Below are positions 33,745-42,751 of a DNA stretch of 64,000 nt, piece after piece. The notes below the pieces were generated by a model, which did not search any database, was not told the DNA's origin, and saw nothing but the letters and a program-made list of their open reading frames with translations. Within the stretch, counting starts at the first letter, position 1; each line of letters opens with the position of its first letter. Both the position numbers and the translations under genes were made by a program. The stretch comes from Bacillus infantis (GTDB taxonomy: Bacteria > Bacillota > Bacilli > Bacillales > Cytobacillaceae): contig NZ_JAIVAP010000001.1 of the NCBI RefSeq assembly GCF_020171945.1, positions 62,001-126,000 on the forward strand. The letters are read 5' to 3'.

Positions 33745-34173
33745 ATGAGCAAATTAAGTGATATCGATTTTTCGCATTTTGAAAAGCAATCTATTGTCAA
33801 TGTCATTATTGGCTCAAATTCTCTGCTTGAGGTGGAGTTCACAGCAGGTGGGCTTGTCGCTGAATGTCCTTGGAGGCTCCAGCGTAAAAATAAAATTATG
33901 GCTGGAAGCAGCGATTCACGCGATGTTCCTGCAAATGTACAGCTCAAAGAGTCACTCATTGGCTGCCGGGTAAGTGAAGTAAACTTTATGGAAGAAGTTA
34001 AAATGCTGCGCATCACTTTTTCCGGCTCAATTGTTCTGGATTTATTTCATGACAGCTGCCAATTTGAGGGGTGGGAATTATACAGTGAGGATGGATTTAC
34101 ATTTATTTCGCTGCCCGAAGGGGACTTTTCTCTCCAGGAATTATGCACACTACAGGGCCAATGCAGGGAATAG
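33745..34173 (+). CDS. Orphan protein of unknown function
   Basis: 142 residues, soluble, no membrane segment. The product is beta-rich by eye (SIVNVIIGSNSLLEVEFTAG, then MLRITFSGSIVLDLFHD, then GWELYSEDGFTFISLPEGDF), with no catalytic or metal-binding motif. The start has only GGGAG upstream. The layout resembles small immunity or DUF proteins next to toxins, but no toxin gene is nearby. It is closed by a strong terminator and stands alone. Confidence 0.55.
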   Translation: MSKLSDIDFSHFEKQSIVNVIIGSNSLLEVEFTAGGLVAECPWRLQRKNKIMAGSSDSRDVPANVQLKESLIGCRVSEVNFMEEVKMLRITFSGSIVLDLFHDSCQFEGWELYSEDGFTFISLPEGDFSLQELCTLQGQCRE

Positions 34174-34190
34174 TAGGTTTAATAAACTAG

Positions 34191-34225
34191 CCGGCAGGAG
34201 ATAAAATTCTCCTGCCGGTTTTTTA
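34191..34225 (+). terminator. Rho-independent terminator before paa operon
   Basis: A perfect 10-bp stem CCGGCAGGAG / CTCCTGCCGG, an eight-base loop, then TTTTTT. Confidence 0.9.
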
Positions 34226-34326
34226 TCATTCTTTACAGGAGCGAGCATCGAATATTTACCGGAGATTTCGAAAGTAAATTCTTCCATTCAGCAATTTATA
34301 CAGGATTGAATTTTCTGAAAAATAAA

Positions 34327-34355
34327 TTGACAACGTTTTTTATTCGGGTTATCTT
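34327..34355 (+). promoter_or_regulatory. Promoter of paa operon
   Basis: TTGACA (34327-34332), a 17-base spacer, TATCTT (34350-34355). It is followed by an AACGAAACG element and a TAACGTTA palindrome before paaK. Confidence 0.6.
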
Positions 34356-34389
34356 AATGATATAACATTTAGTTAACGAAACGAATTTT

Positions 34390-34397
34390 TAACGTTA
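34390..34397. promoter_or_regulatory. TAACGTTA palindrome, site A (paa)
   Basis: A perfect 8-bp palindrome downstream of the paa promoter. An inverted ATATAACATT at 34360-34369 mirrors the flanking AACGTTATAT at 34391-34400. Near-identical cores occur in the importer leader (45969) and thioesterase leader (49033), so it is a candidate operator shared across the aromatic island. The binding protein is unknown. Confidence 0.45.
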
Positions 34398-34426
34398 TAT
34401 GAACAAACGGGAATAGGGGGTGTCCT

Positions 34427-35761
34427 TTGATTCTTCATAGCATTGAAAATGCGAGCAGAGAAAGTATTGATATGGTCCAGCTGGCAGGGCTTAAGAGTAC
34501 AGCTGCAAGAGTTTTTCGCGAAGTGCCATTTTACAGGCAAAGATTTTCCGAAGCTAACCTATTACCCCAGGACATTCAGACACTTGAAGATCTGCAAAAA
34601 CTGCCATTTACAGAGAAAGCCGATCTAAGGAGCCAGTATCCGTTTGGCCTTTTTGCTGTTCCGTTGGATAAAGTGGTCCGTCTGCATGCATCTTCTGGGA
34701 CGAGCGGGAAGCCGACAGTGGTCGGGTATACAAAGAAGGATATTAGTATTTGGACAGAGCTTGTCGCCCGTGCCATTGCGCTGGGCGGCGGACAGGCTGG
34801 CGAACGCCTGCATAATGCCTATGGCTATGGACTTTTTACCGGGGGCCTTGGCTTGCATTATGGCAGCGAACATCTCGGAATGGCCACTGTCCCAGTTTCA
34901 GGCGGCAACACAGAACGGCAGATTATGCTCATCCAGGATTTTAAACCTTCAGTTATATGCGGAACTCCTTCTTATATTCTGAATCTTGCTGAGAAGATGG
35001 AGGAAATGGGGATAGATCCTGCAAGTACTTCGCTGAAATACAGCATATTCGGAGCAGAGGCCTGGTCGGAAGAAATGCGTGAGGTTCTGGAGAGGAAGCT
35101 TGCCATTAAAGCCTGCGACATATACGGCTTAAGCGAGGTTATGGGTCCTGGCATCAGCATGGAATGCCATGAGGCACAGGATGGGCTGCATATCGCAGAG
35201 GATCATTTCATTGCGGAGGTGATCGACCCGGAAACTTTGAAAGCGCTTCCTTTTGGGAGTGAAGGGGAGCTGGTCTTTACAAGCATTTCAAAAGAAGCCT
35301 TTCCAGTTATCCGCTATCGAACCGGTGACATTGCCAGCCTGTCAAAGGAAACGTGCAAGTGCGGAAGGACCACTGCCAGGATGTCGAGAGTAAAGGGCAG
35401 GATCGACGATATGCTGAACATCAATGGCGTGAATGTTTTTCCTTCCCAGATAGAAAGCTGTCTGGTTGGCCAGGAAGATATCTCCCCCCACTATCAGATT
35501 GCACTTCATTCCGGCAAGGCTCTCAAATCACTTGTCCTGCATCTTGAATTGGAGGAAAGGTCCTATTCAAAGATGGGCGGCGATTTACAGTCCGATTATG
35601 CGGAAGCTATCCGAATGAGGCTTAAAAACCATTTAAAATCTCAATGCTATATTTCCATTTCCGTTGAACTTCATCCGCCGAAAAGCATTCCCCGGTCCGA
35701 GGGGAAAGCTGTGAGAATAATTAATAACAAAAATGCCCCTGAAGCAATAAGCGGGATTTAA
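34427..35761 (+). CDS. paaK: Phenylacetate-CoA ligase
   Basis: 444 residues from TTG 34427 with TAGGGGGTG upstream. It forms phenylacetyl-CoA from phenylacetate, ATP and CoA. The AMP-binding loop HASSGTSGKPTVVGYT lies at about residues 86-101, and YRTGDIASLSKETCKCGRT and RIDDMLNINGVNVFPSQIE mark the later adenylation motifs. The first gene of the paa operon; paaA follows after 18 bases. Confidence 0.94.
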   Translation: MILHSIENASRESIDMVQLAGLKSTAARVFREVPFYRQRFSEANLLPQDIQTLEDLQKLPFTEKADLRSQYPFGLFAVPLDKVVRLHASSGTSGKPTVVGYTKKDISIWTELVARAIALGGGQAGERLHNAYGYGLFTGGLGLHYGSEHLGMATVPVSGGNTERQIMLIQDFKPSVICGTPSYILNLAEKMEEMGIDPASTSLKYSIFGAEAWSEEMREVLERKLAIKACDIYGLSEVMGPGISMECHEAQDGLHIAEDHFIAEVIDPETLKALPFGSEGELVFTSISKEAFPVIRYRTGDIASLSKETCKCGRTTARMSRVKGRIDDMLNINGVNVFPSQIESCLVGQEDISPHYQIALHSGKALKSLVLHLELEERSYSKMGGDLQSDYAEAIRMRLKNHLKSQCYISISVELHPPKSIPRSEGKAVRIINNKNAPEAISGI

Positions 35762-35779
35762 TAGAAGGAGGATGACAAT

Positions 35780-36736
35780 ATGGCAGGACAGCTGTATTCT
35801 TCTTTAACCGAAGAAGAGAAGCTGGAAAACTTCATGCACAGGATTTCTCATGGGGAAAAAATAGAAGCGGATGACTGGATGCCCGATGATTACAGGCTCA
35901 CACTCATCAAGCTGATCAGCATGCACGGAATTAGCGAAATCATGGGTGCCCTGCCTGAAAAGGAATGGGTCCCTAAAGCGCCGACACTAAAAAGAAAGCT
36001 GGGCATTATGGCCAAGGTCCAGGATGAAATGGGCCATGGACAGCTTTTGCTTCGGGTGGCAGAGGATCTGATGCTGCCGCTTGGGAAAAGCAGGGAAGAT
36101 ATAATGGAAGATCTTTTTACAGGAAAGCTGAAATTCCATAATGTTTTTCATATGGAGGCTCCGACATGGGGGGACGCCGGGCTTATAGGCTGGCTTGTGG
36201 ACGGTGCAGCCATCATCACCCAAACGAATATGCTGGGTTCATCTTATGGTCCTTATGCAAGAGCATTAAAACGAATCTGCGCTGAAGAGGTTTTCCATGC
36301 CCAGCATGGCGAGGCGATCATCATGGCATTGGCAGAGGGGACAGAAAAGCAGAGAGAGCTGGTCCAGGATGCGGTCAATCGCTGGTGGGAAGCATTGCTG
36401 ATGTTTTTCGGACCGGCAGATGCCCGGGCGACCGGCACGTCCAAGCAGGATATTACGATTAAGTACAAAATCAGGACGAAAACAAATGAAGAGCTGCGCC
36501 AGGATTTCTTTTCAAAGTATGTGCCAAGGATTCTCTCACTGGGATTGACCATACCGGATCCGACCCTGGGATACAGTGAAGATACAGGATGGACATATAA
36601 ACAGCCTGACTGGAGCCGCTTTAAGGAAATTATCAGCAACAGCGGGCCCAAATCGGCTGAAAGGCTGAGTCTGCGCCAGGATGCCTATCGGTCCTCCCAA
36701 TGGGTCCGGGATGCACTGAGTGTGCAGGCTAATTAA
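35780..36736 (+). CDS. paaA: 1,2-phenylacetyl-CoA epoxidase, subunit PaaA
   Basis: 318 residues, the catalytic di-iron subunit of the ring-epoxidising monooxygenase. Iron-ligand motifs are visible: DEMGH (within AKVQDEMGHGQLLLR) and EEVFHAQHGE. It pairs with PaaC to form the core and is bridged by PaaB. A ribosome site GAAGGAGG precedes ATG 35780. The length and order (A-B-C-D) are as in other paa operons. Confidence 0.95.
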   Translation: MAGQLYSSLTEEEKLENFMHRISHGEKIEADDWMPDDYRLTLIKLISMHGISEIMGALPEKEWVPKAPTLKRKLGIMAKVQDEMGHGQLLLRVAEDLMLPLGKSREDIMEDLFTGKLKFHNVFHMEAPTWGDAGLIGWLVDGAAIITQTNMLGSSYGPYARALKRICAEEVFHAQHGEAIIMALAEGTEKQRELVQDAVNRWWEALLMFFGPADARATGTSKQDITIKYKIRTKTNEELRQDFFSKYVPRILSLGLTIPDPTLGYSEDTGWTYKQPDWSRFKEIISNSGPKSAERLSLRQDAYRSSQWVRDALSVQAN

Positions 36737-36751
36737 GAAAGGAGGGAGCAT

Positions 36752-37117
36752 GTGCCTGCTTCTGAATTTTACAGTGAATACGAAGTGTTCAGCAAAAAAA
36801 CGGATACGTCACCAATGCAGCATCAGTTTTCGCTGCTGGCGCCAAATGAAGAGCTTGCCCTTGTTTTTGCACAGGAAAATTTCATGAGAAGAGAGCAGGT
36901 GGCCGACATCTGGGTCGTCAAGCGTTCACAGATACGCAAGATGGATCCGGAGGAGAGGCTCACACTGCAGCGGCTCGATAACAAGGATTACAGGACTGCT
37001 AGAGGATACGGATATTTAAAAAAGAAATGGCGCCAGTACGAACAGGATATGCTGGATGAAAAAGAAATTCTTTCTTGGGGAGGGAACGGGAACATTGACA
37101 GGCGAACTGAAGGCTGA
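36752..37117 (+). CDS. paaB: 1,2-phenylacetyl-CoA epoxidase, subunit PaaB
   Basis: 121 residues from GTG 36752, with GGAGGGA upstream. A small bridging subunit of the epoxidase, with the family segment YEVFSKKTDTSPMQHQFSLL and NFMRREQVADIWVVKR. Its 3' end overlaps the beginning of paaC, which supports coupled translation. Confidence 0.9.
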   Translation: MPASEFYSEYEVFSKKTDTSPMQHQFSLLAPNEELALVFAQENFMRREQVADIWVVKRSQIRKMDPEERLTLQRLDNKDYRTARGYGYLKKKWRQYEQDMLDEKEILSWGGNGNIDRRTEG

Positions 37118-37913
37118 GCAGCCCGGGAATAAAGCTTCCAGGGCTGCCATTGAACTATTATACCAGCTCGCGGATGATGATTTCATCCTTTCATACCGAG
37201 GATCAGAGTGGCTCGGCCTTGCCCCGCATATTGAAGAGGATGTTGCTTTTTCCTCTATCAGCCAGGACACAATGGGGCATGCCGCTATGTTTTATCAGAT
37301 CCTGGAGGAAGCGGGCGAAGGAAACCCAGACGATCTGGCCCATTTAAGAAAGGCTGAAGAAAGAAGGAACAGCATACTCGCCGAAAGAGCGAATGGGCCA
37401 GGCCATTATCTGCAGAATCCGCAGTATGACTGGGCTTTTGCTGTTGTACGCAATTTTCTCTATATACAGGCGAAAAAAGTGAAAATGGAATCGCTGAAAA
37501 CTTCCTCCTTTCTTCCGCTCCGTACAGCTGCCGTGAAAATAAGCATGGAGCTGCACTACCATCTCCTTCATTGGAAAACCTGGTTCTTGCAGCTGATGCA
37601 GGCCGGCGGGGAGGCCAGGAGGCGCATGGAGGAAGCGGCATCCAGCATCTATACCATGATGGGGGACCTCCTGAATCTGGGTCCGCTCGCAGAAGAAATG
37701 CAGGCCGAGAATCTGATAGCCGGTGAAGAACAGCTATTGAAAAATCTGGAAGCTAACCTGTCATCTGTATTTGAAGCAGCCGGCTCTCTTCTTCCGCGCC
37801 AATTTGGGCTCGAACTTGGGAATGGGAGAGAAGGCCAGCATACAAAAGACTTAACAGAAGCTTTGGACACACTTTCTGAAGTGTACAGAAGCGACCCGGC
37901 AGCATGCTGGTGA
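37095..37913 (+). CDS. paaC: 1,2-phenylacetyl-CoA epoxidase, subunit PaaC
   Basis: 272 residues from TTG 37095. This start follows GGGGAGGGA (37077-37085) and overlaps paaB by 23 bases; an ATG at 37056 would add 13 residues and overlap by 62. The ferritin-like structural subunit has LSYRGSEWLGLAPHIEEDVAF near residue 40 and FSSISQDTMGHAAMFY. Iron ligands are degenerate, as expected for PaaC. paaD follows after 16 bases. Confidence 0.88.
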   Translation: MTGELKAEQPGNKASRAAIELLYQLADDDFILSYRGSEWLGLAPHIEEDVAFSSISQDTMGHAAMFYQILEEAGEGNPDDLAHLRKAEERRNSILAERANGPGHYLQNPQYDWAFAVVRNFLYIQAKKVKMESLKTSSFLPLRTAAVKISMELHYHLLHWKTWFLQLMQAGGEARRRMEEAASSIYTMMGDLLNLGPLAEEMQAENLIAGEEQLLKNLEANLSSVFEAAGSLLPRQFGLELGNGREGQHTKDLTEALDTLSEVYRSDPAACW

Positions 37914-37929
37914 AAAAGGAAGTGCATAT

Positions 37930-38430
37930 ATGGACAAAGCCAGAAGCGAGATCGAGCTATCAATTCTCGGAGCGTTAGATCTAGTCAAAGATCCGGAAAT
38001 TCCCGCTGTCTCCATTATTGAACTTGGAATGGTTGAAAAAGTGCAGGCGGAAAAAGAAAGAATAGTGATTGACCTTCTGCCCACTTTTCTGGGATGCCCT
38101 GCCCTTGAAATGATTCAGAGGAGCGTTGAAGAAAAACTCGGGGATTTGAAACTCGAACAGTCCTTGGAAGTGCGTTTCATCTATGACCCTCCCTGGACTT
38201 CTGACCGTATTTCCGAGAAAGGCAAAAGGCATCTGAAGGAATTTGGCATCTCGCCGGCTCCGGAAAGAATGGAAGAAACCGGAGAATGGAAGGTGGATTG
38301 CCCTTACTGCGGCTCTCCTTACACCACGCTTGAAAATATATTCGGGCCGACTGCCTGCAGGAGCCTTCTGTACTGCCGTGCATGCAGGAATCCTTTTGAA
38401 GCAATGAAGCCGGTATCCAGCCTTTTATAG
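37930..38430 (+). CDS. paaD: PaaD, DUF59/Fe-S assembly-type protein
   Basis: 166 residues. The N-terminal part (about residues 5-95) is a MIP18/DUF59 unit, LGALDLVKDPEIPAVSIIELG. The C-terminal part is a zinc-ribbon-like region with CPYCGS and YCRACRN. PaaD helps mature the epoxidase, probably by supplying the metal centre of the reductase or oxygenase. Its presence completes A-B-C-D. No paaE reductase gene follows it. Confidence 0.9.
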   Translation: MDKARSEIELSILGALDLVKDPEIPAVSIIELGMVEKVQAEKERIVIDLLPTFLGCPALEMIQRSVEEKLGDLKLEQSLEVRFIYDPPWTSDRISEKGKRHLKEFGISPAPERMEETGEWKVDCPYCGSPYTTLENIFGPTACRSLLYCRACRNPFEAMKPVSSLL

Positions 38431-38466
38431 GCATAAATAAACTTATAGATTGAAAGGATGATAGAA

Positions 38467-38775
38467 ATGGTAAAATTGATCGCACTTTACAAGCACCCGG
38501 AAAATAAGGAAGCCTTCGATGCACATTATTTTCAAACGCATGTACCCCTCACAGCCAAGATCCCGGGGCTTCGGGAAATGAAGGTTACCAGAATAACCGG
38601 CAGTCCCATGGGCGGGGAAGGCAAGTATTATCTTATGTGTGAAATGTTTTATGACAGTCATGAAGCACTTAAGGCTGCCATGAAAACGGATGAAGGAAAA
38701 GCCTCAGGGAAAGATGCCATGTCTTTTGCCGGAGATATCATCACCCTGATGATCGGCGAAGAAACAGAAGAATAA
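38467..38775 (+). CDS. EthD family small protein in the paa operon
   Basis: 102 residues from ATG 38467 with AAAGGA upstream. The EthD family is a small ferredoxin-like dimeric alpha/beta barrel, here with YKHPENKEAFDAHYFQTHVP at the start and LTAKIPGLREMKV next to it. EthD-type proteins support oxidative or dehydrating reactions on small aromatics. The gene lies between paaD and the paaG-like gene, with spacing of 36 and 13 bases. Confidence 0.8.
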   Translation: MVKLIALYKHPENKEAFDAHYFQTHVPLTAKIPGLREMKVTRITGSPMGGEGKYYLMCEMFYDSHEALKAAMKTDEGKASGKDAMSFAGDIITLMIGEETEE

Positions 38776-38788
38776 GGGGGCGCGTCCC

Positions 38789-39562
38789 ATGTATCAGACT
38801 ATCATTTATGAAGCTGAAGGTAAGATTGCCTCGATCAGACTTAACAGGCCGGAAAAGCTGAATGCTTTTACGGCAGATCTCAACAGTGAAGTCGGGCAGG
38901 CTTTGCGGGAGGCGGGGTCTGACCCCAGGATAAGAGCGATTGTCATAACCGGAGAAGGCAGGGCTTTCTGTTCAGGCGAGGATCTGGCTAGTGTCAGCGA
39001 AAACACAGACCATGGAGAAATTCTGCGGAAAAGATACAACCCGATGGTCATGGAGCTGTATCAATGCGAAAAACCTGTCATTGCAGCAGTAAATGGTGTG
39101 GCCGCGGGAGCCGGGATGAGCCTGGCGCTCGCCTGCGATTTCCGGCTTGTCTCCGATAAAGCAAGCTTCATCCAATCATTTATACATGTAGGCCTGATTC
39201 CTGACGCAGGCAATATGTTTTTCCTGCCCAGGCTGATTGGCCAGGCAAAAGCGCTTGAGCTTGCCCTGCTGGGGGAAAAAGTGACTGCCGAAGAAGCTTT
39301 GCGGCTTGGTCTGGCGACCAGGGTGATTCCCCACGAAAGCTGGGAGGAGGGTGTAAGACTGTTCGCTGATAAAGCAGCCGCCCTCCCGACAGCAGCCGCA
39401 GGCTTGATTAAAAAGCAGCTGAAGGATTGCTGGGAACTGAACCTTGCCGACTACCTGGAAGAGGATGCAAAAGGACAGCGGGTGGCCGGGCTTACGAGAG
39501 ACCATCAGGAAGGTGTTCAGGCTTTTCTCGAGAAGAGGAAGGCAGCTTTTATAGGCATGTAG
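38789..39562 (+). CDS. paaG: Enoyl-CoA hydratase/isomerase, PaaG-like
   Basis: 257 residues of the crotonase fold. FCSGEDLASV and GVAAGAGMSLALACDFRL form the oxyanion hole. The segment FIHVGLIPDAGNMFFLPRL has Asp in the position used by PaaG to isomerise the epoxide to oxepin-CoA. The symbol is assigned by this Asp and by context. No second crotonase (PaaF) is in the window, so this one could also cover hydration. The start ATG 38789 is 13 bases after the EthD gene. Confidence 0.8.
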   Translation: MYQTIIYEAEGKIASIRLNRPEKLNAFTADLNSEVGQALREAGSDPRIRAIVITGEGRAFCSGEDLASVSENTDHGEILRKRYNPMVMELYQCEKPVIAAVNGVAAGAGMSLALACDFRLVSDKASFIQSFIHVGLIPDAGNMFFLPRLIGQAKALELALLGEKVTAEEALRLGLATRVIPHESWEEGVRLFADKAAALPTAAAGLIKKQLKDCWELNLADYLEEDAKGQRVAGLTRDHQEGVQAFLEKRKAAFIGM

Positions 39563-39580
39563 CTTCACACTTAAAATTTT

Positions 39581-39605
39581 AGCACTCGCTCCTGGGTGCT
39601 TTTTC
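39581..39605 (+). terminator. Weak internal terminator between paaG and paaH
   Basis: AGCACTC / GGGTGCT stem (one U-G pair) with a six-base loop, followed by TTTT. It may lower expression of paaH, paaJ and paaX relative to the upstream genes. Confidence 0.45.
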
Positions 39606-39633
39606 TATTCAATTCGCGTACGGGGGGATAAGA

Positions 39634-40497
39634 ATGAAAAAGATTGTGGTCATCGGCTCCGGGGTCATGGGCAGGGGCATTGCTTATGTCAGTGCATCCA
39701 GCGGTTTTCAGACTGTCCTGGTTGACATCAGCGATTCCCAGCTCAAGGATGCTGAAAATGAAATTTCAACAATCATGCATAAGGGTGTGCAGAGAGGGAA
39801 GCTGACAGAAAAAGAGGTATCTGGTACCTGGGAGAAGCTGCATTTTTCTGTAAGCCTTGCAGCTAATGCTGCCGAGGCCGACCTCATCATTGAGGCTGTC
39901 CCTGAAAGGCTTGAGATTAAGAGGAATATATTCGAGGTGATTGATCAGCATGCGCCGCCGCACTGCATCTTTGCAAGCAATACCAGCACAATGAGTCCAA
40001 CGGAAATCGGTTCATTTACCGGCAGGCCGGACAGGGTGCTGGCCATGCACTTTTTTAATCCGGTTCACAGGATGCCGCTTGTGGAGATTGTAAAAGGGCT
40101 TGAGACGAGCGATGAGTGTGTTGAATATATACGGCAGACTGCAGCAGAAATGGGCAAAGAGACCGTCATTATCAATGAATTTCCAGGGTTTGTTACCAGC
40201 CGCATCAGCGCTCTTGTCGGCAACGAAGCTTTCTATATGCTTCAGGAAGGGGTAGGGACTCCTGAGGAAATCGACAAAGCGGTAAAGTTGGGGCTCAATT
40301 ATCCGATGGGCCCATTTGAACTGGGGGACTTGGTAGGTCTTGATACAAGGCTGAACAATCTCAAATATCTTCATGAAAAGCTTGGTGAAAAATACAGGCC
40401 GGCACCTCTTCTTGAGCAGTACGTTAAAGCAGGCCGGCTTGGAAGGAAGTCAGGCCGCGGCGTTTATGAGTACGGGATAAAGGAGCTGAAGCAATGA
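39634..40497 (+). CDS. paaH: 3-hydroxyacyl-CoA dehydrogenase (PaaH-like)
   Basis: 287 residues. The N-terminal NAD site is VVIGSGVMGRGIAYVSASSG, the catalytic pair is in SNTSTMSPTEIG and MHFFNPVHRMPLVEIVKG with His, and the C-terminal dimer domain begins with GFVTSRISALVGNEAFYML. It should oxidise 3-hydroxyadipyl-CoA in the paa pathway. The gene ends in GCAATGAGG, giving a four-base overlap with paaJ. Confidence 0.9.
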   Translation: MKKIVVIGSGVMGRGIAYVSASSGFQTVLVDISDSQLKDAENEISTIMHKGVQRGKLTEKEVSGTWEKLHFSVSLAANAAEADLIIEAVPERLEIKRNIFEVIDQHAPPHCIFASNTSTMSPTEIGSFTGRPDRVLAMHFFNPVHRMPLVEIVKGLETSDECVEYIRQTAAEMGKETVIINEFPGFVTSRISALVGNEAFYMLQEGVGTPEEIDKAVKLGLNYPMGPFELGDLVGLDTRLNNLKYLHEKLGEKYRPAPLLEQYVKAGRLGRKSGRGVYEYGIKELKQ

Positions 40498-41693
40498 GGG
40501 AAGCGGTCATCATTGATGCTGTACGCACTCCGATAGGCAGGTATAAAGGGCTTCTGAAATCTGTCCGCCCGGATGATCTTGCAGCTGTTGCCATAAAAGG
40601 ATTGCTGGCAAGAAATCCACAGGTACAGCCTGGGGACATTGAGGAAGTCGTGTTCGGAAATGCCAACCAGGCCGGTGAAGATAACCGGAATGTGGCCAGG
40701 ATGGCAGCGCTTCTGGCAGGGCTGCCGGTCGAAACAGCCGGTACAACAGTTAATCGGCTTTGCGGTTCAGGTCTGGATGCGGTCAATTATGCGGCAAGGG
40801 CTATATTGGCTGGGGAAGGTGATATTTTTATTGCAGGAGGGACAGAAAGCATGACAAGAGCTCCCTTTGTCATGGGCAAGCCGGAAAATGAGTTCCAGAG
40901 GGGGAACATGCAACTATATGACACCACAATCGGCTGGCGTTTTACAAACCCTGCATTAATGGAGATGTATGGAGCGGAATCGATGCCGGAAACTGCTGAA
41001 AATGTAGCAAAGAAGTTCGGGATAACCAGGGAAAAGCAGGATCTCTTCGCTTTTGAAAGCCAGATGAAAGCGAAGGCAGCGATAGCGGAGGGAAGGCTGA
41101 CAGATGAAATAATCCCGGTAAGCTTAAACAAAGGTGAGGCAAAAACCGTCTCGGCTGATGAGCATCCCCGCCCAAATACTACCTTTGAGAAGCTGGGCCA
41201 GCTGAAGCCGCTGTTTTCCGGGGGAACAGTAACCGCAGGAAATTCATCCGGCATCAATGATGGGGCATCTGCCCTCTTGCTGATGAGTGCGGACAAAGCG
41301 CTGGCATTAGGGCTCAGGCCGCTGGCAAAATACACAGCTTCGGCTGTTGCAGGAGTTGAGCCTTCAATCATGGGAATCGGCCCTGTGCCGGCTGCCAGAA
41401 AGGCCATTGAACGGGCTGGCATTTCAATTAATGAGATAGATCTCATTGAGTTGAACGAAGCTTTTGCAGCCCAGTCGATTGCCTGCATTGAACAGCTTGT
41501 CCTTGATCCTGCCCGCGTTAACGTAAATGGGGGCGCCATCGCGTTTGGCCATCCCCTTGGAGCAAGCGGGGCAAGGATTTTAACTTCACTTGTCCATGAA
41601 ATGAAAAGAAGGAACAGCCGCTATGCCATGGCGGCGATGTGTGTCGGTGTAGGGCAGGGGATTGCGTCGATCCTGGAGCGGTGGGAACAATAA
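40494..41693 (+). CDS. paaJ: Thiolase, 3-oxoadipyl-CoA type
   Basis: 399 residues. The acyl-enzyme Cys is in TVNRLCGSGLDAVNYAAR (near residue 90), the catalytic His in GGAIAFGHPLGASGAR, and the second Cys in AAMCVGVGQGIASI. It cleaves 3-oxoadipyl-CoA to acetyl-CoA and succinyl-CoA. Start overlaps the paaH stop. Length is normal. Confidence 0.9.
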   Translation: MREAVIIDAVRTPIGRYKGLLKSVRPDDLAAVAIKGLLARNPQVQPGDIEEVVFGNANQAGEDNRNVARMAALLAGLPVETAGTTVNRLCGSGLDAVNYAARAILAGEGDIFIAGGTESMTRAPFVMGKPENEFQRGNMQLYDTTIGWRFTNPALMEMYGAESMPETAENVAKKFGITREKQDLFAFESQMKAKAAIAEGRLTDEIIPVSLNKGEAKTVSADEHPRPNTTFEKLGQLKPLFSGGTVTAGNSSGINDGASALLLMSADKALALGLRPLAKYTASAVAGVEPSIMGIGPVPAARKAIERAGISINEIDLIELNEAFAAQSIACIEQLVLDPARVNVNGGAIAFGHPLGASGARILTSLVHEMKRRNSRYAMAAMCVGVGQGIASILERWEQ

Positions 41694-41819
41694 GATCCCT
41701 CTGTTTCAAAAATAAGAATTTTCATGTAATATATATATGTTGCACAAAAGAGGCCGGGCCATCCGTCTCTGCAGCATGGCACAGCATATGGCAGAAGGAA
41801 AGAAAAGGATGAAGAAGCT

Positions 41820-42695
41820 TTGAATACAAGATCAATGATATTTACATTGTATGGAGATTATGTCTCCCACTACGGAAGCAAAATCTGGATAGGCAGCCTG
41901 ATCAGGCTTTTAAGTGAATTCGGGCATAATGACCAGTCGGTGAGGGCAGCTATTTCCAGGATGAATAAGCAAGGCTGGGTGCAAGCCGAAAAGGCAGGCA
42001 ATAAGAGCTATTATTCTCTGACTGAGCGGGGCCGGAAAAGAATAGAAGAGGCCGGGAAACGGATTTTCAAGCTGAAGCCGGAAGAATGGGACGGCAAATG
42101 GCGCATGCTTATGTACACGATACCGGAGGAAATCAGATCTGTCAGGGATGAACTGAGAAAAGAGCTGGTCTGGAGCGGATTCGGCTCTTTTTCCAGCAGC
42201 TGCTGGATTTCAGCGAATAACCTGGAGAAGCAGGTTTCCGATCTGATTGATAAATATAAAATTGAAGAATATGTGGACTTTTTCATCGCTGAATATGAAG
42301 GTCCGCATGAGAACAGAAGAATTGTCGGAAAAAGCTGGGACCTGAACGAAATCAATGGGAAATACCAGAATTTCATCAGTGAATACAGCGAGAAATACAT
42401 TATCGCAAAGAGCAGGATCCAGAAAGGGCTTATGACAGATGGAGACTGTTTCGTGGAAAGGACAAAGCTGGTCCATGAATACAGGAAGTTCCTCTTCGTC
42501 GATCCCGGACTGCCTGCCGAGCTTCTTCCGGATCAGTGGCTCGGAGCCCATGCAGCTTCGCTGTTTAGCGACTATTATAAAGAACTCGCAGAACCTGCAT
42601 CCCGTTTTTTTGAAGCTGTATTCAAAGACGGCAATGAAATCGGCAGCAGGGAAGATGATTATGATGTTTTGGATCATCCCTATATACTTGAATAA
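41820..42695 (+). CDS. paaX: PaaX family transcriptional repressor
   Basis: 291 residues from TTG 41820 (AAGGATG upstream); an ATG at 41835 is the alternative. The winged helix is at about residues 5-75: FTLYGDYVSHYGSKIWIG and VRAAISRMNKQGWVQAEKAGNKSYYSLTERG. The large C-terminal domain (LYTIPEE-like, YVDFFIAEYEG) is that of PaaX. In other bacteria PaaX represses paa genes and is released by phenylacetyl-CoA. It lies 126 bases after paaJ and probably binds the paa promoter. Confidence 0.92.
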   Translation: MNTRSMIFTLYGDYVSHYGSKIWIGSLIRLLSEFGHNDQSVRAAISRMNKQGWVQAEKAGNKSYYSLTERGRKRIEEAGKRIFKLKPEEWDGKWRMLMYTIPEEIRSVRDELRKELVWSGFGSFSSSCWISANNLEKQVSDLIDKYKIEEYVDFFIAEYEGPHENRRIVGKSWDLNEINGKYQNFISEYSEKYIIAKSRIQKGLMTDGDCFVERTKLVHEYRKFLFVDPGLPAELLPDQWLGAHAASLFSDYYKELAEPASRFFEAVFKDGNEIGSREDDYDVLDHPYILE

Positions 42696-42697
42696 AA

Positions 42698-42726
42698 AAA
42701 GAGACCCGCAAAGGTCTCTTTTTTTA
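42698..42726 (+). terminator. Terminator of paa operon
   Basis: AGAGACC / GGTCTCT stem with a short loop, followed by TTTTTTT. It closes the operon after paaX. Confidence 0.85.
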
Positions 42727-42751
42727 TGAGAGCAAGCGCCCTCCACTTTTT

